Assembly (NCBI RefSeq): GCF_950023065.1
Contig: NC_088677.1
Coordinates: forward strand, 59,173,469-59,237,468
Direction: 5' to 3'
DNA from: Planococcus citri
Lineage: Eukaryota > Arthropoda > Insecta > Hemiptera > Pseudococcidae
Length of the DNA: 64,000 nucleotides
The notes beneath the pieces are model-generated. The model worked only from the letters and a program-made list of their open reading frames with translations. It was not told the DNA's origin and searched no databases. A program made the position numbers and the translations under genes. This document shows positions 25,901 through 38,995 of the stretch, in pieces; the stretch's first letter is position 1, and every line of letters begins with the position of its first letter.

Positions 25901-28420
25901 TCCCTAAATGTTGAAGTCTGGTCACTCAAAATTGAACGATGTAGCCTTGAATTGCACGTGGGATGAAAAGGGAGCTAGTAAGTAATTTTAAGGCATTACT
26001 GATTTCTTGCGAAACTGACAAAAAAATAAAGACATTGAAGGCTCATATTTCAAAACTGGTTGAACTAGGAGAAAATTTGTTCACGAGGTTCTAAATTTAA
26101 TAAACAGGAGTGATTTGAAATCACTCACTAAAATTTGAAAAGTAGAAAACTGAACTTTCAAAGGAAAATCTCAACTTCTCAAGGTCAATAGCTACAAACG
26201 TTGAAATGTAAAAATCCTAAAGTAGGTATTACAAAGCAGAGTCTTTTTTGACCCGGGAGGGGAGGGTAGAAATTTTCACCCAATATTCGATTTTTCTGAC
26301 ACAAGCCGAATCTGGAAATTCATGTGGGTCACAAGAGCCCTCAATTTTGATGAAAATTTGAAATAAATTCTAAAATGAAGTGACATTATTAATTTGGTGA
26401 CGCCAAGTTGAAATTGACTCGTTTTTGCCAATCAAACTTCTCTGATTTTTCTACCCCAAGAACTCTTAAACAAAGTTGAAATACCAGAAAATCGAACATG
26501 ATGTGAGACACTTCGTTTGTTAGGTCCTCGAAGGTGCTGAATTCAAATATCTACTTATTTTTCAGATACGAACCCTCAAGTGCCTCTCCAGCACTCAATT
26601 CAAAAAAAAAAAAAATGGAAAATCAAGTAGGTACGAATATAAAAATTAGGTGTGACATGTCAATTCTTAGTGATTTGAGCACGCTAAATTCGAATTCATT
26701 TTTCGGATTCAACTCACTCAATGTTTCCTTATCCTTCAATTTTGAAAAGAGTGAGGATCTGAACGAACATTTTAAGAGATCGAATGAAAAAAAAGTCCCA
26801 ATCCTTCATTAATATTTATCTAGGTACTCAACTCGAGCTAATCGTTTCTAATTTTTTTCATCATGCAGGCAGCATTACAAACAAACGAAGCTGATCTTCA
26901 ATCTAAAATCATTTTTCACTCTTTTCCTTCATTTTCGATCAGTAAAACAAATCAATTTTGTCATATTCTTTCAACACACCTACGAATTTGAAATAGGTCC
27001 ATAGAAATATCAAAATTAGCTTACGAATAGCGATATCTTACCGATTGCGCATTATTTGGGGAATCTAATTGTCAGTATTATCATTTCATAATATTATACT
27101 CTGGTTCATCAGAAATAGGCTTTGAACTCACCTAAAACAAAAATAAAAATACTCAATTAGCCTCATTTTATACCTAAAATAAATTAACAAATCTAATGAT
27201 TAAAAAATTGTTTTATACGAATCAACAACCGAATGAGCAGTAATGGCAACTTGAGGGATTTTTTCCATATTATGGAATGACAAAGGAAAAGACAAAATTA
27301 GAGAATTTTCACAATAATGGCCTCAAAATTGGAAAAATTTGTAAAATTCTGATTTGTAATGCTAATGCATTATTATTCCTTCTTTTGACATTTTGGTCGA
27401 TGGTGATTTCAAATAAGCTCAGTTTTCCATTTATTCTACACGGAAAATCAGTCTGAAAAACAATTCCAGAATAGAAAATTCCCTTACAAGAACCCAATCA
27501 CGTGCACATCTCGTGATTTTAGAATGTTTTTGTTTTGCTCAAAAAAGGGGGATCTGAAAACTACTCAGCAACAGGAAAAGGTATGGAAAAACATACCGTC
27601 CATCAAATTCACCCTATAGTTGATTGTAATATCGTTGTAATTTTGTTTTCTTCGTTATTCTATTGAAAATGAATGAATGACTTCAATCTTGTATTTTTCT
27701 TTCACCATGAAAAATTTTCAGAGGTGTAATAAGAAAAATTAAGCAAAATAATTTCAATTTTTCGAATTTGAGTGGAATGTCTTTCAGAAAAGAGAGGGGA
27801 CCGCTTTATTGGTAATCCCAAAAAAATCAAAAAAATCATCAGAAAAATTCAATTATCTAATAAGATTAAATACATATGTATTCACTAGGTGAGTTTTTTT
27901 TTTTTTTTTTTTTTTTTTTTACTACTACAAGATTTTAAGATTTTTTACAAGTGAGTACGTGATCTACAAAAATCAGCAAAAAGCTTCAGAAAAAACAACC
28001 CCCTCCCTTCTGCTTCAGAATATAAAAATTATCATTTGAATCAATTTTTAGCTTCCTGTCTAAATAACCCTATCAATCATTTTGATTTTTCTGCCAAAAG
28101 AGAGGGACCTAATTGGATTTTTAAAATTCGTCAAAAATCGAAAAATGGAATTCAGGTCTTAAATTCTTATACAAAGAAACGTATTTTCAAATACTCGCTC
28201 GATTCTTCTCTACTCAAAATATTCAGATACTATTCTCGTTTATTTTCCCCCTCCTTTTCCTCTTCAACGCCACATCACGTGCATCTTCACGAAGCTATTT
28301 TACTCGTATGCATGAAATATTCCTCCGCTGCCCCAATTTTAATTTCCAAAAAAAATCAGAAAAACTTGGTTACATTTATTTTCACTAATTTTGATGATGG
28401 TCGGCCCAACACACAACTAA
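25901..28420. other. A+T-rich non-coding stretch with poly-T tract
   Basis: Mostly TTTTGAAA/AAAATTT text. A 27-base T run occupies 27894-27920. The 129-residue plus frame at 28036-28425 is Ser/Lys/Asn/Phe-rich without a domain and is the longest chance frame here. Nothing else is supported. Confidence 0.4.
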
Positions 28421-31069
28421 ATTAAAATACTACGTGATAAAATACTCGTAACTGAGTAAAAACCAAGTGAACTTGAGACGAACAGTGCTTGTGTAAGCTC
28501 TTACCTTGCATCGTCGTCGATAAATAACGAAAGTTCACGTTTCTCATTTTTTTTTTCACGATAAACACACGCGAACTATACAAAGATGCCGAAACAGAAG
28601 TAAACACCTACCACATACTGTAATTACCTACACATTCACGATTATAAAAAAAACAGCCAGAAAAATTCCTACTCGGCTCGAAACTCGAATTTATCGTAAT
28701 TATTACTTAATTAGCGTAGCAGGTAGGTAAGGTAAATACTAAATAGCAACAAACCGCACGCGAACAACAGATAAACGCCGAAATGCACGACTACGAGTTC
28801 AAGTTTAAAACTGATTGTCAACGATTCGATATTTCGATGGAATGAGATAAGGAACTACCTGCTGCGAAGTGCGAGTAGCAGAAGGGTTCTATTCACGTAG
28901 GAGTGGTATCGATAAACTATGCACCAGACTATGCGTCATACGTTTTTAACCCTCTTATCGTTGGTTTCTTTTTGCAGTACATTGTTGGGTGATTTGCAAA
29001 TTACTCATCACCCTTTCACAGTAGGTAAATTAGGGACTGTCTTTCGCGAGGTTTAAATTACAAACAGGTTGATGAGACATGTATTTCTAAGTGAAATTTT
29101 CAACAACGTCGAGCACCATCCTTCCACTCAAAGATCTGCGCACCACGTGGGGTATTTTTTTGAATTTTGGAAAATAGATGAAGGTGAGAGAACTCCAACA
29201 ACGTAGAGGAAGCCAAACAAACGATCCCAATGAAAAAAACAATCATCCTACAACGATTTCCCCATTTTCAAATAAACTATGAGTAGGAACATAAATTCAA
29301 ATTCCACCTCAGCATTGCACCTAAATCAAGATTTCCATCACAACACTGTTCAATTATAAAAAAGCATTTCACACCACAAGTCGACAAAGCGCGAGACTTT
29401 TTTCAATCACCTGGTACACGTTTTAGGGTACCCTTCTGGCTCGTAGCGCCACAATTTATTCAAAAAACGCACCCTAAAATTTAAATGGTATAGCGACGAC
29501 TCGACGTTAAAAACCGAACGATATTTCTCTCGGCAATGGACTTTTTACACGAGTGCATAATGGTTCTACCACAATTTCGCATTACTATTCCGTCAACATT
29601 TGCGAATTTGCCTACAGCAGCAACACCAACCATAGCATGTACAGTACATCGACATTCTACATAGACATACCTATGCTAGGTTGCAAAAAACCACATCCTA
29701 CGTGTACTTTTTACTCGATTTTAATAAAAGCATTTTTCTCGGTGCTCTGTCGAAAGGGTGGGGGGGGCAGTCTACGGACAATTTTTTCGCATTGAAAAAA
29801 ATCACTCAAGTTGCACGCCACGAACACGACAACGAACAGATGTACATAGATGTACTTTAACCAAGCCGGAAAATGGTACTGGGAAGAGTTTTAGATTTTG
29901 GAATTAGCAACACGTTGTGCATCTGCGTTAGACGTTTCGTCAAACAACCCAACCGCGTGAATATTAAAAATATTTTTTCAATCGTCTCGAAACGCCTACA
30001 CGATATGGAGACATTAATGTATGTAGATGTATCCATAGAGTATAGGTAGGGCTACATCGTGCATAGGGGTAGAAAATCCACCAATTTCGCTCCTCAACGG
30101 TTGGCGTATGTCTTATACACGTACGTATAATATACACACAGTGGAATGAGAACGACCACGTGAGATGAGCCCAAAAAAAAGAGAAAAAAAACAAAACTAA
30201 ACGAAACGAGAAAACCTTAAGCGTCATACCGAACAGACATTAGATAAATATCTTCGAAAGGATTTCATATTTCTTTCCTCCTGCTCCCGTTCCTCGTCTC
30301 TAGCACGATCAAGGGGGTACGTGGTGTACTACGAGTGTACGTATCTCATCTTCTTATACGAGTAATATATGTTGAGTGTTGGAAAAAAACCAACGAAAGA
30401 ACGAATTCCTCGAAAAGCTGTTTTCACGTGTATTTGTCTCTCTGTCTCTGTTTCTCCACCTATAGAATTTCTTCTCGTTGCGTTTTCTTTTACTCGTATA
30501 AAAGAAAAGAAAAGCTTCTCAAGCACACGTATTTCCCAAAAACGAAAACAATATTACATTTTTCGACATCGACGAAGAAGACGAAGACGATCTCAGAGAA
30601 GCTCGGCGCCTCCTAGAATAACGTGTCGCGTTCGCTAAGAATTTATCGCGAAATAATTTCGTTATTTCGCCAACGCCAACGAAACTTCATTCAAAATCGT
30701 CTTCAGTCGTTTTGAATTTGTCACACATGTCAAAAAGAAATAAGAGAGGTAACGCGCCGAAATTACGATTAATTTTTTTTTTTCGATAGTGAAATTCAAT
30801 CACGTGGGTTGCCAAATTCAGGATATGCTTGAAGGTGTGGGTGAAAACTGGATCAACTTATCTTCTATAGGAAACGAATTCCAATAAATTTTGTTCCATG
30901 AAATTCTGCCTACATTACAAATTGAAGGAGCTGTAGTATTTCGTACAACAGAGGTATCCCAAATGACAAAAAAAAAAATTTGAACTGGGAAAGCAAGATG
31001 GAAAGGGCATACAAAAATATATCACCATTCACCACCCAAAATTTCGAGTGATAAAATACATTTTTAGAT
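28421..31069. other. Non-repetitive stretch, no gene seen
   Basis: Balanced composition with CACGTG-like and CGAGTA words. A perfect 9-bp hairpin lies at 30648-30670 (GCGAAATAA, loop TTTCG, TTATTTCGC). Overlapping frames at 30335-30638 on both strands cancel one another as evidence. No exon is supported. Confidence 0.4.
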
Positions 31070-31850
31070 TATTGGCAATTTTGTAAAAATCAAGGGGTCA
31101 AAAATGGGGAAAATCAGAAGTTCATCAAATTAAATTAGAAACGTGAAATTTTGTATGGACCCTACTTTTGACAATTTTGACCTGGAAAATTGATTGGAAA
31201 TGGTTTCAAATTGTTCTGAGTAGTTCTCTCCTTTCATATAACGCTTCTGGAATCTCCTGCGTGATTTTGAAAGTTGAATGCAATTTCTGCAAAATTTCAC
31301 CACGTGCTGTTGGAGAGCTGAAATTCACTTATTCATACCCCAATTTTAACATGCTGAGACGACTGGAGGTGGTCTCAAGCTGTTCTGAAATCTCCAGTGT
31401 TACTTATTCTGGAAATTCCAGTTTTCCAAAAAATGTCATTAAATCTGTTCAAATCAACTTTAGAAGGCACACAGAGGCACAAAATCGTGAGCATACATGC
31501 TCAAGTCAATTTGGACGGATTTTATGAGGTTTTTTTGGAAAACTGGAATCCTCAAAATGTCCCTGGAGGCTCCAGAATGGCATGAAATCGTATCCAGTCG
31601 ACTCAGCATGTTGAAATTAAGGTACATATTATATGAGTAAATTTTAGCTTCCCAACTTTATTTGGTAAAATTTTGTGGAAATTCCAACTTTCGAAAATCT
31701 GCTGGAGGCTCCAGAACTTTTTAGAATGGTTCTAAAGAGTTTCCAATCAATTCGACGGGTCGAAAATAGGATACATACCAAATTGCAGCTTTGTAAGTCA
31801 ATTTGGTAAAATTTTGGTTTTTTTTCATTTTGTCCCAAATTTTATTTTTA
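31070..31850. mobile_element. Foldback element, family 2
   Basis: The halves are imperfect reverse complements around 31496. 'CATGCTGAGACGACTGG' (31350) pairs with 'CCAGTCGACTCAGCATG' (31595), 'GGAAATTCCAGTTTTCC' (31408) with 'GGAAAACTGGAATCC' (31537), and 'TTGATTGGAAATGG' (31189) with 'TTTCCAATCAATTC' (31739). Frames at 31168-31585 are translations of the arm. No transposase or clear target duplication was found. Confidence 0.7.
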
Positions 31851-32480
31851 AAAAATCACCAAAAATCGAAAAATGCATTTTAGTATGTACCTACTTACTC
31901 TAAATTTTGGCTGAAGATACATATATTCTTGTATACTTTTTCGACCTAGCTTTTCTTGGTTCAAATTTTTTTTGAGTCAGTTGAAATATCTCAAGAAACC
32001 GGAAAAATTAAATACCCAAGTTTTTGACAATTTTTTTTAGATTTTTTGAAATTGGCAATAATGTTCAAAAAATTGGCGCCACTGCTTTCCAAAACATTTT
32101 TCCAGTTTCAGGAATGATATCTTTCGATGTCTTTGCTTAATTAATGCGAAACATTTGAGAAGAAAATATTTTCAAAATACAAAATTACCCAAAATAAGCG
32201 ATTTCCAAGATTTTCAATCGCTCTGTGGAACCTTAGAAGTGCTCTTGGATTTTGATGGCAATGGCACAGGTCATCGCTGAATCTCAAATACGATTTTTAG
32301 GAACTGGGTCATTTTCCCCTAAAACAGATTGGGTGGGATCTTTTTGAGAGCCCATATCTCCTCTCCAGAGGGACCTCCGAACTTTAACAATTTTTTTGAA
32401 CGACTTCCAACTCAAAATGAAGATTTCCACTGAATTTAGTCAAAATCCTCCCATATTTTTTTCACGATCCACCTTGCTTT
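31851..32480. repeat. Partial copy of foldback family 1
   Basis: From about 32040 the text parallels the right arms at 9830-10130 and 58765-59180, for example 'GGATTTTGATGGCAATGG', 'TCTCAAATACGATTTTTAGG' and 'CCCATATCTCCTCTCCAGAG', ending near the word TTTCACGATCCACC. Only one arm is present, so it is a solo or truncated copy. Confidence 0.6.
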
Positions 32481-33910
32481 ATTCATTGGTTCTGTTGGAA
32501 TTGTCTGATCATCCGACAAAATATGTACATATTCAGAACCTTGAATAGAACACCAGCACACCAGCTACACTTGGAATGAAAGATGAACAATTCTATAAAC
32601 ATCAGAGAAAAAAATAGAGAAAACTCCTTCGACGTTCCAGTCTTAATTTCCCTCCATTCAATCAACCATCGTTCAAAAAATCCAAATCCATAGGTATACC
32701 AACAATGGCGAATAATTATAGCCATTAATTTCGCTCATTCTTCTCCTCTACGAGTACGAATTTCAGCTGATGAATACCTATGTGCCATATCCGCTAATCG
32801 TCGTCGTTCTTCCGCAATGACAAAATGTGCGTGTTTATTTGTACTTAACAACGTGAAGAAAAAACATCTACCTACGGTTTTTATGTAGTCGTACGTAAAT
32901 ATTATATGTATATTTTTTTTTAAAACCGCAATTATACAGACGAAAAATTATACCTTTTCAAACCACCGAGAAGGAGTTCCTCTTTTACATAATTTTTTCT
33001 CCCTTGTTTCGTCGCCGCTGCCACCTTGGTCGTCGACGACGTCGTCGTTTCGGTTCTTTTTTTCCCTCGAATATTGCGACTAATTCGAAAATATACGACC
33101 AATGTAAATATTAATGGCTTACGCTGCGCCATCAACCAACCAACCGCCGAGAAAGAAAATGCTTTAGAAAAAACAACTTTAGGTACGAGCATGTGATTTA
33201 CCTATTCGTTCTCTTTTTCTTTTTTTCCCCCAGAAAAAGCCTCGTTCATCGTCGTGACATTTGTTCGAGTCGAAGTTGTCGTCCGCATATGGGAAAATTT
33301 TTCGGCTTGTCAAACTCTCGTATTAATTAGCTGACCTCGTAGATGACACGTTGTTAAGATAATTGAACCAATTTCCATCGTTTTAAAACCGATTCTTTAT
33401 CGGTTTTATGTCGTGGAAAAATCTCACCGAAATACGAAAAATATACCAAAAAAGCCTACGCTTGTGGTTTTACGCCGCAAGCCAGAAAGCATTTCTAGGA
33501 AAATTTCAATAGCTACATATTTTATAAAGTTCCAAAAACTCAGCTCGGGTCACATTCAAGATATACCGAGTGAATTATGCGTAAAATTTTGCGGTCAAGT
33601 TACGTCGCAAACGAGTTGAATGACACGTTTTCTCGCGAGAACTCGCGTCAAACCGCCAAAACGCCTTTGCATTCGCGATTAGTGACCTTAGAAACCATAC
33701 GGTTGATATACTTCACGATTTCCCACAAATTTTCTACGTCAAGTTGTGCACTCGTTTCTTCCCTCTGTTTCTCCATTTCAACTTTTCCTGTGCGAATTAG
33801 AAACTTTTTTGGGGCAAAGGGGCACGCAAAAGCAAGTAAATTTGTAATCAGCCCTCGAAAATAGCACAAAATGATGTAACCGATGATTTTTTGTCATTCT
33901 TCCCCTCATT
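32481..33910. other. Non-repetitive stretch with a perfect hairpin
   Basis: A perfect 10-bp stem (TAAAACCGAT, loop TCTTT, ATCGGTTTTA) lies at 33384-33408. CGTCGTCG words occur near 33035. Competing frames at 33577-33869 on both strands give no coding evidence. No gene is supported. Confidence 0.4.
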
Positions 33911-34895
33911 ATGGTAAATTTTCTATGCCAAATCACCAAAAAGTCTCCAATGTCGTAAGATACTGTAAATTTTTACTGAATTACAGATGATTATTACGAA
34001 GTAACTCAGGGTAAATTAGTAATAATTTCATCATAAATTGACGATAATTTCTTGGTAAATTGCCACTGGTCATTTCTCTGTAAATTACCGGTAATTTTTG
34101 GTCAGCCACCAGCCACTGGTATTTTTTAGTGAATTAGTGATAATTTCTAGTAAATAACTGCCCGTGCCCCCCAGTAAATTACTGGTAATTTTTGGTAAAT
34201 TATAGGCAATCAACCTTTTTTTTGGTAAATTACCTACAAACTTGAGGAAATTATTTTTTTTTTTGGTAAATTATGGTTAATGACTAATTTTTTTGGTAAA
34301 TAACGGGTAATTACTAATTTTTGGTAAATTACTGGTAATTAATTTTTTTTAGTGAATTACCAGTTACCTTGAGAAAATTACTTTTCTTAGTAAATCACCT
34401 GTAAACTTGAAAAAAAATTGCTTTTTTGGTAAATTACAAGTAATTACCAATTTTTTGGTAAATTACAGGTAGGTAATTACCAATTTCTGGTAAATTACAG
34501 GTAATTAATAATTTTTGGTAAATTATGGGTAGTTGCCAAATTTTTGGTAAATTGCGGGTGATTACCATTTTTTGGTAATTTACAGGTAATTACCATTTTT
34601 TGGTAATTTACGGGTAATTACCCATTTTTGGTAATTTTTGAGTGATCAATTTTCGGTAATTTACGGGTGGTTACCAATTGTTGGTAATTTTCGGATAATT
34701 GCCATTTTTTGGTAATTTACGGGTAATCACCAATTTTTGGTAAATTACCAGTTAACTTGAATAAATTACTTCTGTTGGAAAATTACGGGTGATCACCAAT
34801 TTTTGGTAAATTATGGGTAAGTACCCGAGTTTTGGTAAATTATCTATAAACTTGGGAAAGTTTCTCATTTTTGGGAAACTACTTGTAATTTTTGG
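33911..34895. repeat. GGTAAATTAC minisatellite array
   Basis: About 1 kb of variants of 'TTTTTGGTAAATTACNGGTAATTACCAA', a unit of roughly 26-30 bp with internal GGTAA/TTACC palindromes. It is followed by a G-rich run (near 34895-34920) and an arm containing AAAATCGTCATGTAGG. A short opposite-strand version lies at 49070-49410, preceded by the complementary C-rich text. The array and its flank probably belong to one repeat family. Confidence 0.85.
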
Positions 34896-37800
34896 GATGG
34901 GGGGGGGGAGGAGGAGAGGATAGATCAGGTAATAATGAAAAAATCGTCATGTAGGTACATCAATTTCGTGATTTTCAGACACGCTGATTCCCCATCAACA
35001 GTTATTTGTCTGACAACTTGATAACACATTGTGATACTCAGAAAATAAGCAGGTCAAAAAGCTCATCAACTCAGTGAATACTCACATTCCTACAGGAAAA
35101 TTGATCCTAAGCAACGCTTTTTTTCTACTTCAGAGTTGTTCATCTTCAGAAAATACTTGTCGAACACACACAAGCTGAAAATTCCTTCAAAGAGTAACCC
35201 CATTAGATCCATAAAAAAGTCGAATCAGCAATACATCGAGTAAAAAAAAAAACCTAATCACGTATCTACTACTAGATAAAGGTTCATCCAACTCGCTCGA
35301 TTCCATTCCGATATTATTTTTCATCCGGCTGCAATATTTTTCATCACCACCGTCTCCCCATCCCTTCAGACACCAAGCTCTTCTCCATTCAAACCTCGAA
35401 TTCGCAAACAATCCCATCATTTACTAAACCATATTCGCGAAAACCCCAGCACCGAGCGAGCAAACTGGGCTCAAAAAAGAAAAAAAAAATGAAAACTCTC
35501 GAAAGATTTATAAATTTATTCGTTCTTCGAGAGCAGCAGCACAACAAATGGGGTATAAAAAAACAAAAGGAAAACAAGAGACATAGGCTGGTCGGATTTT
35601 CTCGCGAAGCAAAATCAACGCAACTCGTTTTCCACTCGTACCACCATCGTCGCCATCTATCGCTTAGCGTACACTATTTTGAAATTACAAAAGTCGAAGC
35701 GTTAATGGTTATTTGGTAAAGGGGTTGGGGCCAGAGGGGCCTGTATCTGGATGAAACCTACATAATAAATTTTCGTTTAGTCGGGAGAGTTTTTCGAATA
35801 AATTAAATTCATTTTAAAACTCTACGAATTTATCATTATCCGAACGAGCGAGCGAGCGAATGAACGAATGAACGAACGAATCAACGTATAGTATACAGGA
35901 TGTCTTGAATTCGGTGTGCGTTGTGTTGCCGAGTTAGCGCCTTCATTCTCGCGTATTATAGTTGGCAAAAATTCGCCGCCAACTTCGTATATACGTATAC
36001 TCGTAGTTTACTTCACAGAATACAAATACGAGTGTATTTCCGCGTTCGCGTTTTTCCGGAATACCAAAAGTATAAAGCGAAAGCGCCCCCTCATCCCCCG
36101 GGCTGTGTTAGCGTGCGAAAAACAGTTACAAATTCATTTATATGGGCGCCGTCTGTCTGGCGCAGCTTCGATATAAAATATTATACGAAAGATTTATTTC
36201 CAAGAAATCGACATACAATTTGACTTCTTCCTGTTCTTTTTTGAAAGTTCTCAAAAGAAGAGAAGGCAGCGAGGGGGATGGAGGGATTGCGTTGCTCTTC
36301 TGCTACGACGATTCGATAGAAAAATTTCCAGCAGAAGCAGTAAGACAAAACCGACAGGCGTTTTGAAACAAATGAATATATTTGTATAGTTTTAAAAATG
36401 ATTAAATGAAAGAAAATCCCGAAGTGGAGCTTTCTCATGCTGAAAAATATCTCAAAAGCAAAGTTCCTTCAAGAATAAATAAACTAATCACATTTCATCA
36501 TTGGGAAATTTCATGCTCTACGATTTTTTTCTCCTTGAATTCTTAGTTTTCCTAAGAAATCTATTTCATCAACGTTCAAATTCATCATCCCCCCCCCCCA
36601 AAAAAAAGAGAAAAAAAGAGTTGAATAATTTTCACAAAAAACGCAAAATGACTTTCGAAATTGATGAAACTCGTGAATCGAAACTAATTCATATCATAAA
36701 TGCCAACAATTCGCCTCTCGTCCTTGCTTCATGTTCCAGGATTAAATAAACGAAGAAGTTCATTTTCACTCCACCCAGATCCACCACTCTTCTCTTCCCC
36801 TGAACGTTTCAACATTTTTGTAATTCTTCTCCATATTTATTGTTTTTTTTCGCCGGCAAAAAATATCAATTTTTACAAGACCGAAATTAATATTTGAAAA
36901 ATGTGCTGAAAAAAATACGTAGGTATAGGTACTACAGAACATAGCATACTATTTGAAATCAATAAAACACAGAGAAAACCCTCGACGTAGTAATAAATAA
37001 AAAAAGGAAAAAAAACTGAAAGAAAAAAGGTTACATTTTCGCCTACCTTCTACCTACCTACCTACCTCCCTTCCTATCTATCTGTTTATTAATGAACCGT
37101 AGAGAGAAAAAAATTCCATTTAGCGGGCTTCGCTTCGGTAGACCGAATCGGCTGACAATTTTATACGCCCATTGGTCAAATGGTGGCAAAATTCACATAG
37201 GTAAAGCCGCGTAGGTGCTAAAATATAACTTCAGTCAACGACAGAAAACTCAAGAGTCGGAAAAGGGAACAGGGGTAGATGGGAAACGAGCGGAAAATCT
37301 AATAAACACGACGAACGATGGCCTAAGGGAAAGAGGGAGGTGTGTCAGTTCGATATATTTTTAGGAACTGCTAATTTGAATATACGAGTATTTTCCCTAC
37401 GTTGGCGATTTTTTTTTCGTTCGCGAAGAGTTTCGCGGAAGGAGCAAAGGAATGGGTATTCGAATGTCCATCGAATTATTTTAGAGTACCCACAACACCA
37501 CGCTATCGAGTGATAAAAACCTATACACTAAAAGCTGATGTATCGAACCAAAAAAAGAAAAAAATGAGCGAGAGAACGACGAGGAAAAAAAGAGCTAAAA
37601 TGAAATAACTCACGCACGTTATCAATCAGAATCAGAAATCACCGCAATGACCGATGCGGTGGTAATAAACGTGCGCCAATTGTTTGCATGATCGGCGTTG
37701 ATGGAATTTTAAATAGGTTAGACGTAGGTATGTACTCGTATCGTACGAGCCGACAAGTGTTTGTCGAACGGTCGACGCGGTCGTGGCCCTCTCCACGATG

Positions 37801-38479
37801 CATATTTTATAACGAGTTAAATTTTTCGTACGTTGCTCGAAATTGCTCGACTATGGCTAAATTATTCGCTGAAATATGCGCCATCGCCAGAGCTATGTGT
37901 AGTAATCGTCACTACGACGATGGTCGTGCGTGATTATTCGACGTTTTTATTTAGTTATTAATTCACGTATAATTTAGAAAGCAGGCAGAAGCATGACTTT
38001 TGGTTTTCGTCGTCGCGTAATTAATTACAGGATTTGAGAGGGGGGGAGGAGGGTCTTGATGATGAGATAACAGAAAGGATAAGAAAATGAATACGAATTC
38101 GAAATTTTGCATTATTGGAATTTGGAAACATAATTATGTACCTTGACAAGTACGAAAAGGGGGACTGAGAAATGTTGGATTTTATACGAAAATAATTTCA
38201 TAATTTTCTAATTTTCTCCAAGACCAAAAAAATAGGTAGGTACCATAGGAGTCTCAAAAAGTTTGGAAAACATCAAAAAAGCTGAAATTTGCTCTATTCG
38301 TAACGAGGTTTGAAAATGATGAAAAACTAGACTTTTACAGGGCCAACCAATTATCCTGGGCAAATCTAAATTCGCACGAAAAGCTCCAGAATGGCTGAAA
38401 ATAGTAGGATTCGGATCAAGGAGTCCATACATTACTCGAACACAGTTTCAATTTTCAAAACAGATTTTCATTTTTTTTT
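34896..38479. other. Repeat-arm remnant, then non-coding island
   Basis: 34896-35035 matches the arms of the 42.4-43.3 kb cluster ('TCGTCATG...CACGCTGATT'). 35040-38100 is non-repetitive apart from GAAC/GAGC runs near 35845-35882 and TACC runs near 37050-37075. Frames at 35916-36438 overlap on both strands and three phases and are not credible genes. No promoter or exon is supported. Confidence 0.4.
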
Positions 38480-38995
38480 AAATCGGCGGATTTTTGCACA
38501 ATGAGTCTCTTTTTGATTTTAAAAAAAATCAGATCATGTGGAGAGGTCATCAAACAATGACGAATGACGCAAAACGGACATTTTTTCGATTTTTTTTGGC
38601 GGAGCTATGGGACCTTAAAGTTTTCCAAAATGGCCGAAAATGAGTTACGAATTGCTCCGGTTGTACGTGGTATAGAATTTTGAACTTTTTTTCAAATTGT
38701 AGTACTTTGGGAGGGTAATCGACTAATGATGTCAAAATCAGTTTTGCCACTTTCAAAAACCTAAAAAAATCAGTTTAAAAACTATAATTTAAATAGAGTT
38801 CAAATTCTAAAAAAAAACCTCAGTTTTAGTCCTTTTTACGTAGAATAACACATCACAAAATTGGACGGTCGTTTTTTTTCATTTTCGAGAAAAAAAATTA
38901 CAAGTTTGGCACTTATGGCAAAAATACCATCAGAAACCCAAAGAATGAAAATGTTTGCATTTTTGAGATATTTTACCAACATGTAGGCAAACATG
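38480..38995 (+). mobile_element. Solo arm of the TA-flanked foldback family
   Basis: From AAATCGGCGGATTTTTGCAC onward this follows the left arm of the element at 56079-57247 for ~500 bp ('ATTGCTCCGGTTGTACGTGG', 'GGGAGGGTAATCGACTAATG', 'CTCAGTTTTAGTCCTTTTTA'). It keeps an internal ~100 bp stretch that is missing from the 56-kb left arm but present in that element's right arm. The first ~18 terminal bases and the second arm are absent, so this is a truncated copy. Confidence 0.8.

Noticed and set aside
28036..28425. 129-residue plus frame
   Set aside because: No recognisable motif, no signal peptide, no splice or promoter context, and composition like neighbouring non-coding DNA.
33911..34895. 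Regularly spaced repeats as a CRISPR array
   Set aside because: The units are degenerate, have no constant repeat with unique spacers, and lie in eukaryotic DNA; it is a minisatellite.
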